Both the position numbers and the translations under genes were made by a program. A stretch of 22,435 nucleotides of DNA. Source: DATGFK01 sp040007395. GTDB taxonomy: Bacteria; Chloroflexota; Anaerolineae; Aggregatilineales; UBA2796. Below are positions 15,824 to 22,435 of this stretch, piece after piece. The notes under the pieces were generated by a model. It had not been told where the DNA came from and searched no databases. It was given only the letters and a program-made list of their open reading frames with translations. The stretch spans positions 1-22,435 of the forward strand of contig JBDTVG010000086.1 in NCBI GenBank assembly GCA_040007395.1, in the 5' to 3' direction. Positions within the stretch are counted from its first letter, which is position 1; every line of letters starts with the position of its first letter.

Positions 15824-15839
15824 TGTACTCAGGAGTACA
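15824..15839. promoter_or_regulatory. 16-base dyad covering the ribosome binding site of the glycine-rich gene
   Basis: TGTACTC (15824-15830) and GAGTACA (15833-15839) form perfect 7-base arms around AG. The Shine-Dalgarno AGGAG (15831-15835) lies inside, 8 bases before the ATG at 15844. It could be an operator for a dimeric DNA-binding protein, or an RNA hairpin that hides the ribosome site. Confidence 0.45.
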
Positions 15840-15843
15840 TGCA

Positions 15844-16629
15844 ATGCCCGGTAGACATTCAGGTGGGCCATCACTGGGGGGTGGTGGATTTCGCGGTGGT
15901 GGCGGTATGGGCGGCGGATTTCGTGGCGGCGGCGGGTTTTCCGGCGGTGGTGATTGGGGACGCGGCCCACGCTGGGGTTGGGGCGGTGGCCCCGGTTGGG
16001 GCTGGGGCAGATTTCGTCCCCGCTTTGGCATGGGCGGCGGCTGGGGATGGCGACCCTACATGCCATTCTTTGGCCCGCGTTTTGGTTGGGGTGGCGGTGG
16101 CGGTTGTGGCTGCTTGGTTATCCCGCTGATCCTCGTTTTTCTCTTTATCTGTTTAGGGCTAGGCGGCTTGGGTAGCTTCGGGGGGCAGCGTTATTACAGG
16201 GGCGGCTTTAATAACAACAATAACCCTGTATCGAATGGCAATACTGGAGCCAATCTCGCTGATGAGTCGGCTGCTATCCAGACGCAGACAGCGCGTGACC
16301 TGACCGAACTGCACGCTGCACTGGACAGCCGTATTCCCGATTGGCAAAGCCAGTTATCTAACAACGAACAGAAAAGCATCCCGCCCGCCGACGCAGGCTT
16401 GACTCAGGACAACAATACTAAAGAAGTCCTGTACGGTAAGTGCGGTACAGCTTTTTATCTGTATGTGGTGGAAAATACCCGCCCCGACACTGGCCCCGCC
16501 GATGGCGAAGGGTACGTCTACACAACCGCCAGTTCGCCGGGGGCGTGCCATCCTCCGCAGTGGACGGTTTACGATTCGGAAGACGTCGGCAGCAATTGGT
16601 ACTTTACGCTGCTCAAGTCGGCAGGTTGA
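15844..16629 (+). CDS. Glycine/tryptophan-rich membrane-anchored protein
   Basis: I do not recognise a characterised family. The 261-residue product has an N-terminal low-complexity region (about residues 8-85) built from Gly with Phe, Arg and Trp: SLGGGGFRGGGG, GGFRGGGGFSGGGDWGRG, then WGWGGGPGWGWGRFRPRFG. One hydrophobic segment follows (LVIPLILVFLFICLGLGGLG, about 90-110), then an Asn/Gly linker and a C-terminal domain of about 130 residues with two cysteines (GKCGTAFYLYVV and PGACHPPQWTVYDSE). No signal peptide precedes the Gly-rich part, so the topology is uncertain. AGGAG 8 bases before the ATG supports this start; a GTG at 15823 is in frame but would lie inside the dyad. An intrinsic terminator follows. 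Confidence 0.8.
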   Translation: MPGRHSGGPSLGGGGFRGGGGMGGGFRGGGGFSGGGDWGRGPRWGWGGGPGWGWGRFRPRFGMGGGWGWRPYMPFFGPRFGWGGGGGCGCLVIPLILVFLFICLGLGGLGSFGGQRYYRGGFNNNNNPVSNGNTGANLADESAAIQTQTARDLTELHAALDSRIPDWQSQLSNNEQKSIPPADAGLTQDNNTKEVLYGKCGTAFYLYVVENTRPDTGPADGEGYVYTTASSPGACHPPQWTVYDSEDVGSNWYFTLLKSAG

Positions 16630-16653
16630 TCTGTCCCGTTTGCCAAACACTAT

Positions 16654-16686
16654 GCAGCCTCGGTTCGCCGGGGCTGTTGTTTTTAC
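16654..16686 (+). terminator. Intrinsic terminator of the glycine-rich gene
   Basis: GCAGCCTCGG (16654-16663) pairs with CCGGGGCTGT (16668-16677) around a TTCG loop, with G-T wobbles at the base and in the middle. A T-rich TGTTTTTACTT follows. It starts 25 bases after the stop codon. Confidence 0.8.
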
Positions 16687-16834
16687 TTGAATAGCCTGTC
16701 TAAACAAATCCAAAATATTCTTAAAAAACAGCCGTTTGGGTCGGCAACTGCTTTGCACTTATGTCATAATCTATGCTGGTTAGCGGATTTTTGGCAGGAT
16801 TTTATAGGCATTTTCACAGGGAGAATGATAAGGA

Positions 16835-18553
16835 ATGTCTGATTCGTCGAACACGTCAAATAGCAATCAAGGGGTCGAGTTTAGGTTGTTCGCGCCCTAT
16901 AACGATGAGGTAGCGCTGATCGGTAATTGGAATGACTGGCAGCGGATCGCCATGGCCAAAGATGACAAGGGCTGGTGGCATACTTGGGTTCCTCTAGCTG
17001 ATGGCGAGTATCTGTATCAGTTCGCTGTAAAATCCAAAAGTTTCTTTATGGTCGATGAGTGGGTTGATGTTGCCGATCCCCGTGCCGTCCGGCTGACGAT
17101 GGAATTCCCTGAACGCACGCGCTTGATCGTGCTTAACGGCAAGCGTGCTCCAACAACTTATCAGTGGAAAAATGATGACAAGCCATTGCCTGCCAATGAC
17201 GCACTGGTTATCTACGAACTGCATGTCGGGGACTTTTCCGGCGGCCCCGGAGATGACACCGATGGAAAGCCTAAGGGTCACTTTCAGAATGTAATTGATA
17301 AGTTGGACTATCTGGCCTCGTTGGGCATCAACGCGATAGAACTCATGCCCTGTAACGAGTTTCCCGGCGAACGGTCGTGGGGCTACAACCCACGTAGTAT
17401 TTTTGCGGTAGAGAATAACTACGGTACGCCCAACGAATTATGCCAACTGATAGATGAGTGTCATGGACGCGGTATCCGTGTGATCCATGACGGCGTGTAC
17501 AATCACAGCGAAGACAAAGCCCCGCTGACCATGATCGATCACGATTACTGGTACTATCACGAGAACCCGGATGAACCCGACCAGCGCTTTGGCCCCAAGC
17601 TCAACTACGAGCACTTCGACGATAATTTGAAGGTGTGGCCTGCCCGTCAGCATGTCCGCGATGCGATTGTGTTCTGGATCGAGAACTTCCACATCGACGG
17701 CGTTCGCTTCGATGCAACCTACCTGATTCGCAACTATGACTTCTTGAGCTGGCTGCACTCGGAAATTTTCAAAGATGTGAAAAGCCGTAAACCGTTTTAT
17801 ACGATTGCTGAGAACATCCCACAAGATCCGTCTATCGCTGGCCCAAATGGGCCATTGGATGCGGCATGGCACGAAGACTTTATGCAGCAGGTCAATACAA
17901 CGGTACTCGGTGTCGAAAACAACGGATACGAACCATTCAATCTTGAGGCGTTGGCAGCAATTTTAGACCCCCATACCGACGGCTTTAGTGGCGCGTTTAA
18001 TGTCGTTAACTACCTTGATAACCACGATCATAACCGCATAATGTGGGATCTAGGTGCAATCGCTAAGACTTTCGACGGCTCGGCCTTTCGGCGGGCGAAA
18101 CTTGGTGCAGCGATTCTGATGACTGCCCCCGGTGTCCCGATGATCTGGATGGGAGAAGAGTTTGGCTTTGCCCGTCCCAAGTCGATGGAGTGGGAACGGC
18201 TAGACTGGACACTCTTTGACAATGAAGCCAACGCCGACTTGATGCGTTACTACAGTGGTTTGATCAAACTGAGAACCTCGACAGCGGCGCTGCAAGGCGA
18301 AAGTGGCTATGAAGCGATCTACAAAAACGAGGAACGCTGCATTTTGGCTTACAAACGCTGGGATAACAATGGGGGGATCGTGGTGGTCGTGGTCAACGTA
18401 CAAGGCGACTATGAGGGCGGGATTGAGATTCCGAACTGGCCCGGTGACGGCAAATGGCATGAATACATATACAACTACGATGTCGAAGTACAAGGCGGCA
18501 CTATGACTGACACGCTTTCGGAAAGCGAAGTCAAGATCTATATCAAAGCCTAA
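16835..18553 (+). CDS. GH13 alpha-amylase-family enzyme with N-terminal CBM48-like domain
   Basis: The 572-residue protein has an N-terminal E-set/CBM48-like domain (VEFRLFAPYNDEVALIGNWNDWQ, about residues 10-95) and a GH13 barrel. Conserved regions are DGVYNHS, GVRFDAT (nucleophile D293), IAENIPQ (acid/base E326) and NYLDNHDHNR (D398). Region and domain layout resemble glycogen branching enzymes and malto-oligosyltrehalose trehalohydrolases (ELHVGDFSG, SWGYNPRSIFAVENNYGTPNEL), acting on alpha-glucans. At 572 residues it is shorter than classical GlgB, and the exact reaction cannot be settled from motifs. No signal peptide is present, so it is probably cytosolic. GGGAG and AAGGA precede the ATG. 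It is monocistronic by appearance: terminators lie on both sides. Confidence 0.88.
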   Translation: MSDSSNTSNSNQGVEFRLFAPYNDEVALIGNWNDWQRIAMAKDDKGWWHTWVPLADGEYLYQFAVKSKSFFMVDEWVDVADPRAVRLTMEFPERTRLIVLNGKRAPTTYQWKNDDKPLPANDALVIYELHVGDFSGGPGDDTDGKPKGHFQNVIDKLDYLASLGINAIELMPCNEFPGERSWGYNPRSIFAVENNYGTPNELCQLIDECHGRGIRVIHDGVYNHSEDKAPLTMIDHDYWYYHENPDEPDQRFGPKLNYEHFDDNLKVWPARQHVRDAIVFWIENFHIDGVRFDATYLIRNYDFLSWLHSEIFKDVKSRKPFYTIAENIPQDPSIAGPNGPLDAAWHEDFMQQVNTTVLGVENNGYEPFNLEALAAILDPHTDGFSGAFNVVNYLDNHDHNRIMWDLGAIAKTFDGSAFRRAKLGAAILMTAPGVPMIWMGEEFGFARPKSMEWERLDWTLFDNEANADLMRYYSGLIKLRTSTAALQGESGYEAIYKNEERCILAYKRWDNNGGIVVVVVNVQGDYEGGIEIPNWPGDGKWHEYIYNYDVEVQGGTMTDTLSESEVKIYIKA

Positions 18554-18598
18554 TAGATCAAAACGGCCTCTATGCCACACCGATGATAGATTTTGTAA

Positions 18599-18629
18599 GG
18601 ACGACTGTGTATGGTCGTCCGTTTTTTTT
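18599..18629 (+). terminator. Intrinsic terminator of the GH13 gene
   Basis: GGACGAC (18599-18605) and GTCGTCC (18614-18620) form a perfect 7-base stem with an 8-base loop, followed by G and eight T residues (18622-18629). This is a textbook rho-independent terminator, 45 bases after the GH13 stop. Confidence 0.92.
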
Positions 18630-18644
18630 GCTCCATTGAATCGC

Positions 18645-18675
18645 TTGCAAAGCCATGTATGGCACGGGGTATAAT
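18645..18675 (+). promoter_or_regulatory. Promoter of cmk
   Basis: A perfect -10 box TATAAT (18670-18675) stands 37 bases before the cmk ATG. TTGCAA (18645-18650) is the best -35 candidate, but its 19-base spacer is longer than ideal. It follows directly after the GH13 terminator, so cmk likely has its own transcript. Confidence 0.7.
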
Positions 18676-18712
18676 TTATCATATTCACCGTTGACCATTG
18701 AAAGGCATACGC

Positions 18713-19390
18713 ATGGCCTTACCTCGTACAATCGCCATTGACGGGCCAGCCAGTTCTGGTAAAAGTTCGGTATCCTTCGCGGTTGCTCAGGACTTGCATT
18801 ACCTATTTGTCGATACCGGGGCATTCTATCGAGGGGTGACGCTGGCAGCTATTCGTGCCGAGTTAACCAATGCTCATGAAGCTGCCCTTGTCGCGCTGGC
18901 TGAACACTGCACGCTGGATATTACGCCGGATCTGGATACCGATGGACGGCAGTATACGCTCCTGCTAGACAGCGAAGACGTAACGTGGGAAATCCGCCAA
19001 CCGTCAGTGGAAAGCCATGTCTCGCGGATCGCAGCAGTAGGCGGTGTGCGTGAAGTCTTAAACCGCAAATATCGAACGCTGGCTGAACACGGCTGCGTAA
19101 TTATGGTGGGGCGTGATATTGGCACGGTGGTATTACCCAACGCCGATCTTAAAATTTATCTGGATGCGTCGGTAGAAGCCCGTGCGACTCGGCGTTCTCT
19201 CCAACGGGTTGCAGCAGGTGAACAGGCTGACTACGACGAGATTTTGGCGGCAATGCGCCAGCGCGACGCATTAGACAGCCAACGAGCAGTTGCGCCGCTG
19301 ACCCAAGCCGCCGATGCCCATTATCTCGATACCAGTCACCTCGACGTTGACGGTGTAATCAAGGCGATTAAACAGCTTATTGTTGCATAA
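18713..19390 (+). CDS. cmk: Cytidylate kinase
   Basis: CMP kinase phosphorylates CMP and dCMP in pyrimidine nucleotide synthesis. The 225-residue protein has the P-loop IDGPASSGKSSVSFAVA near the N-terminus, FVDTGAFYRGVTLAAI, VMVGRDIGTVVLPNADLKIYLDAS and ARATRR, all Cmk hallmarks; the C-terminal DSQRAVAPLTQAADAHYLDTSH closes the nucleoside site. The frame is open to a TTG at 18698, but AAAGG lies 7 bases before the ATG at 18713 and the protein then begins MALPRTIAIDGP, as in the family. Length is typical. Confidence 0.96.
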   Translation: MALPRTIAIDGPASSGKSSVSFAVAQDLHYLFVDTGAFYRGVTLAAIRAELTNAHEAALVALAEHCTLDITPDLDTDGRQYTLLLDSEDVTWEIRQPSVESHVSRIAAVGGVREVLNRKYRTLAEHGCVIMVGRDIGTVVLPNADLKIYLDASVEARATRRSLQRVAAGEQADYDEILAAMRQRDALDSQRAVAPLTQAADAHYLDTSHLDVDGVIKAIKQLIVA

Positions 19391-19414
19391 GGGCTGCCTA
19401 GCTGAAAGGTAAAC

Positions 19415-19510
19415 GTGATAAAGGTCAGCATCTTTTATCCTAACCAGCAAGGTGGTCGATTCGACATGGATTACTATTACATGGCGACATGTCAAACTAC
19501 ACTGATATAG
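19415..19510 (+). pseudogene. N-terminal remnant of an EthD-family protein
   Basis: A GTG at 19415, five bases after AAAGG, opens a 31-codon frame reading VIKVSIFYPNQQGGRFDMDYYYMA and stopping at TAG (19508-19510). The opening matches the EthD-family start (MIKVSVFYPN, then RFDMDYY), which in full-length members of about 100 residues is followed by a TxHMPLV segment and a ferredoxin-like domain. Here the match ends after DYY and nothing further is recognisable before the converging beta-helix gene. It is a 3'-truncated relic just downstream of cmk; the intact Shine-Dalgarno suggests the loss is not ancient. It is too short for a normal protein. Confidence 0.65.
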
Positions 19511-19563
19511 AGTCCATTATTCAGTTAAGCGAAGTCGTCATTTCGCGATAGTCTCTGTTCTAC

Positions 19564-21327
19564 TTAACCCTTGATGAACTGGTAGTCAGCTTGAATCCCG
19601 GCGTTATCGATAATCGAAATAGGAGCGGTCATCGGGTCGGTATAGTTGTTCGTGCTGTCAATCGGATCTTGGGCGAGATGCGGGAAAATATTGGTGGGGG
19701 CGTTATAGGTCAGGTTGTGAGTCACGGTAACAAAGCGACTGCAATCGTCCAGATAAATCGCCCCCTGATCATGACCTTGACTATGCACAACATTGCCCTC
19801 GATCCGCGTCCCAGATGCCAGCGATGTTCCCTGTATATTGTTGGAATAGATCCCGCCGCCATCGCTCAAAAGCTGCATGTGGTTAAAGATCAGGTTGTTA
19901 GCGATCAGGTTATTCGCAGCATACGACGCATTGGTACACCATCCCCAGCCATTCGAGATACCCGAATAGGGGAGATTGGTCAGTTCGTTATGGGCAATCA
20001 GGGTGTTCGCTACGTACCCCGTCCAGATCCCGACCCCGCCGTGATACTCAACGGGCAGATCGTGAATGTAGTTGTTGACGATTTGATTGTCTGTCGTTTG
20101 CTGGTTGGCAGGCGGGTTAAGGGCATCGACATCGCCCAATTGAATGCCATTGGCGGAGATGTCAGTAAATACATTGCCCTCAATGACATTATTCTGGCTG
20201 CCCTTTTCCAGCGTAAGTCCCACGCCGCCCAGATGGGTAAAGATGTTCCGTTCAAAGCGTAGGTCATGTGCCGCGCTGAAGGTAATATTGGCGGGTGTTT
20301 TCGTCCAGTTGCCATAGGGTAGTGCCGTGTCCCAGTCTCTACCCGTCAAGGTGAGGTTCGCCTGTACCTCGGAGAAACCTTCGCCGCTGCTAGGCCGCAG
20401 CCAAGTTGCATAGGCAAACGTAATCCCGGAAAACTCGATATTGTGAATCGGATTATCGGGTGTACCAGTACCGCTAACGAGCGTTTCCAACACAGGCGCA
20501 ACCACATTGGCGGTGGCAAGGTCCTCGCCTGTACGCGGAATGTAATATAGTACGCCGCTGGTTCGGTTCAAATACCAGTCACCGGAATCGTTGAGCAATT
20601 CATAGGCGTTTTCGACATAGGTAGGCAGATCGACAGATGTATTGCCGGGGTGTTTGCCCGCCGAGTTGCTAAAACATGGCTCTTGCATGGTCACAACCCC
20701 ATTGGCGATGCTTGCCACATCGCAGCGCATTTCGACCCAATCGATTTGGTAGACGAACTCAATATCGCTAGGATTGTCCCAGTTTTGCAACGAGGTATCG
20801 GTCATAGTGTAGCCAGTGGCAGTACGGACGGTTCCGCCGGATAGCCCACCAATGGAACGGGCGCGGCGGGCGCGTACCCCGTTTACATAAAGCTGGCGAG
20901 TTTGCAGTGCCGTCCCGACTTCGGCCTGCCAGATATTTTTGTTACCATCTGCCAGCGACCAACCCGTTACCGTTCGACCACCACTCAAAATAGGCGTTTC
21001 GTCGAGATAGGCTTGGTAGATGACATTGTAGCCGCCACTGCCAGAGTCTTTCGGATCGAGGGCGAAGGGACTGTTGAGTTGATACGTGCCACCCCGCAAA
21101 ACGACCACAATATTGCCTGTCATGTGGTGGTTGATAGTACGCACTTTGTCTCGTGCCCGACTCAGCGAACAAGGTACTTTCAGGGAACAGACCGTACCGC
21201 TGCCTGTTGGCGAAGCGTACAAGGTCGCTTGTACTAACGTAGCAGGCTTCGATTGCGCCGAAACATTACTTCCAAATCCAACGATTACAATACATACACT
21301 TACAACGACAATCAATCTCATCAGCAT
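19564..21327 (-). CDS. Secreted right-handed parallel beta-helix protein
   Basis: The 587-residue protein begins with a signal peptide (MLMRLIVVVSVCIVIVGFGSNVSA, likely cleaved after VSA) and is exported. The first half shows LYASPTGSGTVCSLKVPCSLSRARDKV and VVLRGGTYQLNSPFALDPKDSG, a common opening of polysaccharide-active beta-helix proteins. From about residue 290 come repeated coil units rich in N-x-I/V-x-x-N (NNVIEGNVFTDI, NQIVNNYIHDL, NTLIAHNELTNL, NNLIANNLIFN, TRIEGNVVHSQG), the pectin-lyase-like right-handed beta-helix. Such proteins often bind or cleave extracellular polysaccharide; the substrate is not known and I cannot identify catalytic residues. AAGGA 4 bases before the ATG supports the start. 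It converges with cmk and is divergent from the small membrane-protein gene. Confidence 0.88.
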   Translation of the reverse strand: MLMRLIVVVSVCIVIVGFGSNVSAQSKPATLVQATLYASPTGSGTVCSLKVPCSLSRARDKVRTINHHMTGNIVVVLRGGTYQLNSPFALDPKDSGSGGYNVIYQAYLDETPILSGGRTVTGWSLADGNKNIWQAEVGTALQTRQLYVNGVRARRARSIGGLSGGTVRTATGYTMTDTSLQNWDNPSDIEFVYQIDWVEMRCDVASIANGVVTMQEPCFSNSAGKHPGNTSVDLPTYVENAYELLNDSGDWYLNRTSGVLYYIPRTGEDLATANVVAPVLETLVSGTGTPDNPIHNIEFSGITFAYATWLRPSSGEGFSEVQANLTLTGRDWDTALPYGNWTKTPANITFSAAHDLRFERNIFTHLGGVGLTLEKGSQNNVIEGNVFTDISANGIQLGDVDALNPPANQQTTDNQIVNNYIHDLPVEYHGGVGIWTGYVANTLIAHNELTNLPYSGISNGWGWCTNASYAANNLIANNLIFNHMQLLSDGGGIYSNNIQGTSLASGTRIEGNVVHSQGHDQGAIYLDDCSRFVTVTHNLTYNAPTNIFPHLAQDPIDSTNNYTDPMTAPISIIDNAGIQADYQFIKG

Positions 21328-21640
21328 GGTGTCCTTACTTCGTAGGCTTCGTTGATGCTGTATCTTATAGAATTGAGGTCTTCATTCTAGAGATTCTTAC
21401 GCTTCCGACTGGCTCAGGTTGCGGAATCAGTCCTCATTAATAGATTGATTTATAGGGTAGGCTTATCCAATACTCATCAAATACAACGATTATTTTTAAA
21501 TTGGTTTTCTGAAACTTCGGTTGCCTCAGCACGTTTTTCGCCCCGCAGCATTAATTTCTTTTACGAACGTTCAGGCCCTGCCCAAGGCTAGCTTAGAAGT
21601 AGATGAGCATAATTGTTAAAAATTTCTCAAATTAGTTAGG

Positions 21641-21718
21641 ATGGGCTACATTGTGGTTGATTCTGACTCTGTAACGCGCCGGCGAGAACAGCTTATTGCA
21701 TACGGTTGTGCTGAATAG
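21641..21718 (+). pseudogene. Possible response-regulator receiver relic (25 codons)
   Basis: An ATG-started frame reads MGYIVVDSDSVTRRREQLIA then YGCAE and stops at TAG. It resembles the first strand and helix of a receiver domain (VVDDD, then TRR and a helix ending in AG or YG), with one acidic residue replaced by serine. There is no clear ribosome site beyond TTAGG touching the ATG. The match is short and could be chance. Confidence 0.25.
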
Positions 21719-21724
21719 TACAAT
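21696..21724 (+). promoter_or_regulatory. Promoter of the small membrane protein-ctaA pair
   Basis: TTGCAT (21696-21701) and TACAAT (21719-21724) are separated by exactly 17 bases, a good sigma-70-type arrangement. Transcription would start near 21731, about 55 bases before the TTG start at 21786. Confidence 0.7.
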
Positions 21725-21785
21725 CTGAAAATCCTAAGCAGAAAAATATTATGCAGCACAGCTTCAGGCGCGAAGGGAGCCAGCG

Positions 21786-22091
21786 TTGAAACGAGCGTTA
21801 CTGTTAATCACAATCGTTATCCTGCTGATTATTGGCGGGTTCATTTCAAACAGCATTAGCCAACAGGGAGCATCCGCTCTCCCCGGCCTAAAGGTGCAGA
21901 CTGACAATCCAAATGCGTCAACGATGCAAGTTACCCCAGAAAAAGGGGCGCAGTTTTTAATCTTTGCCATGATTGTGCTTGGTTCGGTAGTTGGGATGGG
22001 AGTGACGATTGCCCTTGTGGTCTGGTTTACCAACCGCCAGCTTCGGCAGATAGAGCAAACTCCCGACAAGAAGAAAGCATCTACCGGATAA
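21786..22091 (+). CDS. Small two-helix membrane protein upstream of ctaA
   Basis: I do not recognise a named family. The 101-residue protein has an N-terminal hydrophobic helix (ALLLITIVILLIIGGFI), a polar segment (about residues 22-55) probably outside the membrane, a second helix (FLIFAMIVLGSVVGMGVTIALVVWF), and a basic cytoplasmic tail (RQLRQIEQTPDKKK). The start is TTG with a strong AAGGGAG 6 bases upstream and a good promoter before it. The heme A synthase gene begins 21 bases downstream, so a role linked to cytochrome oxidase assembly is possible but inferred only from position. Confidence 0.8.
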   Translation: MKRALLLITIVILLIIGGFISNSISQQGASALPGLKVQTDNPNASTMQVTPEKGAQFLIFAMIVLGSVVGMGVTIALVVWFTNRQLRQIEQTPDKKKASTG

Positions 22092-22112
22092 ACGAGGTTG
22101 CGGGACAAGATA

Positions 22113-22435
22113 ATGGCTGAGACTGGCGAACCGCAAAACGTCACACCGAGTGTTGATCGAGGCTTTGTACGCCTTGCGCTCGGTGCGGCAATTGCCATTT
22201 TTGTACTGATCATCATCGGCGCGATCACGCGAGTGTCGGGGTCGGGCATGGGCTGTGGGACAGATTGGCCTGATTGCAATGGCGCAATTGTGCCCGAATT
22301 TAAGAATATTGCGGTTGTGATCGAATTCGGACATCGCGTATTTGCCCTGCTCATCGGACTCTTTGCGCTAGCAGTGCTGGTGCAAGCAATCCGCCTCCAT
22401 CGCCATGAACCGCGTTTACTGATTCCCGCAGTGGT
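22113..22435 (+). CDS. ctaA: Heme A synthase (COX15/CtaA family), 5' part only
   Basis: The frame from the ATG at 22113 is open to the window edge (107 complete codons). It begins MAETGEPQNVTPSVDRGFVR, then a transmembrane helix (LALGAAIAIFVLIIIGAITR), then VSGSGMGCGTDWPDCNG with two cysteines, and IEFGHRVFALLIG with a likely heme-ligand histidine. This order (RVSGSG, CxxDWPxCxG, ExxHR) is the COX15/CtaA signature. The enzyme converts heme O to heme A for aa3-type cytochrome c oxidase. The rest lies beyond the window. It is probably co-transcribed with the preceding small membrane protein. Confidence 0.85.
   Translation, partial: MAETGEPQNVTPSVDRGFVRLALGAAIAIFVLIIIGAITRVSGSGMGCGTDWPDCNGAIVPEFKNIAVVIEFGHRVFALLIGLFALAVLVQAIRLHRHEPRLLIPAV

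Larger units (their letters stand above)
21328..21785. other. Divergent intergenic region of 458 bases
   Basis: The region lies between the start of the beta-helix gene (minus) and the start of the small membrane-protein gene (plus). It is AT-rich and contains the promoter at 21696-21724 and a 25-codon micro-ORF (21641-21718). I see no tRNA, riboswitch or longer coding frame. A CTTATA (TATAAG on the minus strand) near 21363 could be a -10 box for the beta-helix gene, without a good -35. Confidence 0.5.

Noticed and set aside
15764..16066. Proline/histidine-rich minus-strand frames opposite the glycine-rich gene
   Set aside because: They are the antisense of Gly codons (GGN to NCC), with no ribosome site; the plus-strand gene has a good one and a terminator.
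16825..16842. Five-codon upstream ORF (ATG ATA AGG AAT GTC TGA) overlapping the GH13 start
   Set aside because: Very short overlapping frame expected by chance; no attenuation signal around it.
19591..20262. 223-codon plus-strand frame inside the beta-helix gene
   Set aside because: Antisense of the conserved coil repeats, no recognisable domain; the minus-strand product has a signal peptide and ribosome site.
1..22435. CRISPR arrays, tRNA or rRNA genes, insertion sequences, phage genes
   Set aside because: I looked for regularly spaced repeats, cloverleaf-type segments and transposase or phage motifs by eye and saw none; a covariance-model scan would be decisive.

Overview
The window reads as a chromosomal stretch of a bacterium, most likely a Chloroflexota member of the Anaerolineae-like groups. 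This is an inference from gene content: an Asp23-like protein next to a FakA-like DAK2 protein, a conserved small 'DWR-CL-AHY' protein, frequent TTG/GTG starts, moderate GC, and a heme A synthase gene preceded by a small membrane protein. I saw no rRNA, tRNA, CRISPR array, transposase or phage gene. Most of the window is ordinary housekeeping and metabolic DNA with short intergenic gaps.

Left part (1-3500, minus strand): an ffh-rpsP-khpA-rimM translation/secretion operon with a very good sigma-70-type promoter in front of ffh. It is followed by the N-lobe of a Ser/Thr protein kinase whose reading frame stops just after the hinge. A palindromic intergenic repeat sits between ffh and rpsP; a longer relative lies near 8.4 kb.

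Middle left (3500-8300): the C-terminal remnant of a mannonate dehydratase; a CruF/DUF422-like polytopic membrane protein (minus); divergently, an Asp23-like gene and a DAK2/FakA-like gene (plus) closed by a strong hairpin; then two minus-strand genes, a zinc-ribbon/FHA protein and an uncharacterised acidic protein ending in a beta-clamp-like motif.

Middle (8300-15700): an MBL/beta-CASP hydrolase and nicotinate phosphoribosyltransferase (minus); a two-gene plus-strand operon of a Cys/Met-metabolism PLP enzyme and a class I/II aminotransferase; and, converging on it, a rhomboid protease with a long N-terminal region.

Right part (15700-22435): a glycine/tryptophan-rich membrane protein, a GH13 alpha-amylase-family enzyme with its own intrinsic terminator, cytidylate kinase with a TATAAT promoter, a short EthD-family relic, a secreted parallel beta-helix protein (minus), and a promoter-led pair of a small membrane protein and the start of heme A synthase, which runs off the edge.

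The most notable non-routine items are three broken genes (kinase, mannonate dehydratase, EthD), the two-copy palindromic repeat, several dyad symmetries at 5' regulatory positions, and the clamp-motif protein. I do not see a convincing new multi-gene system.
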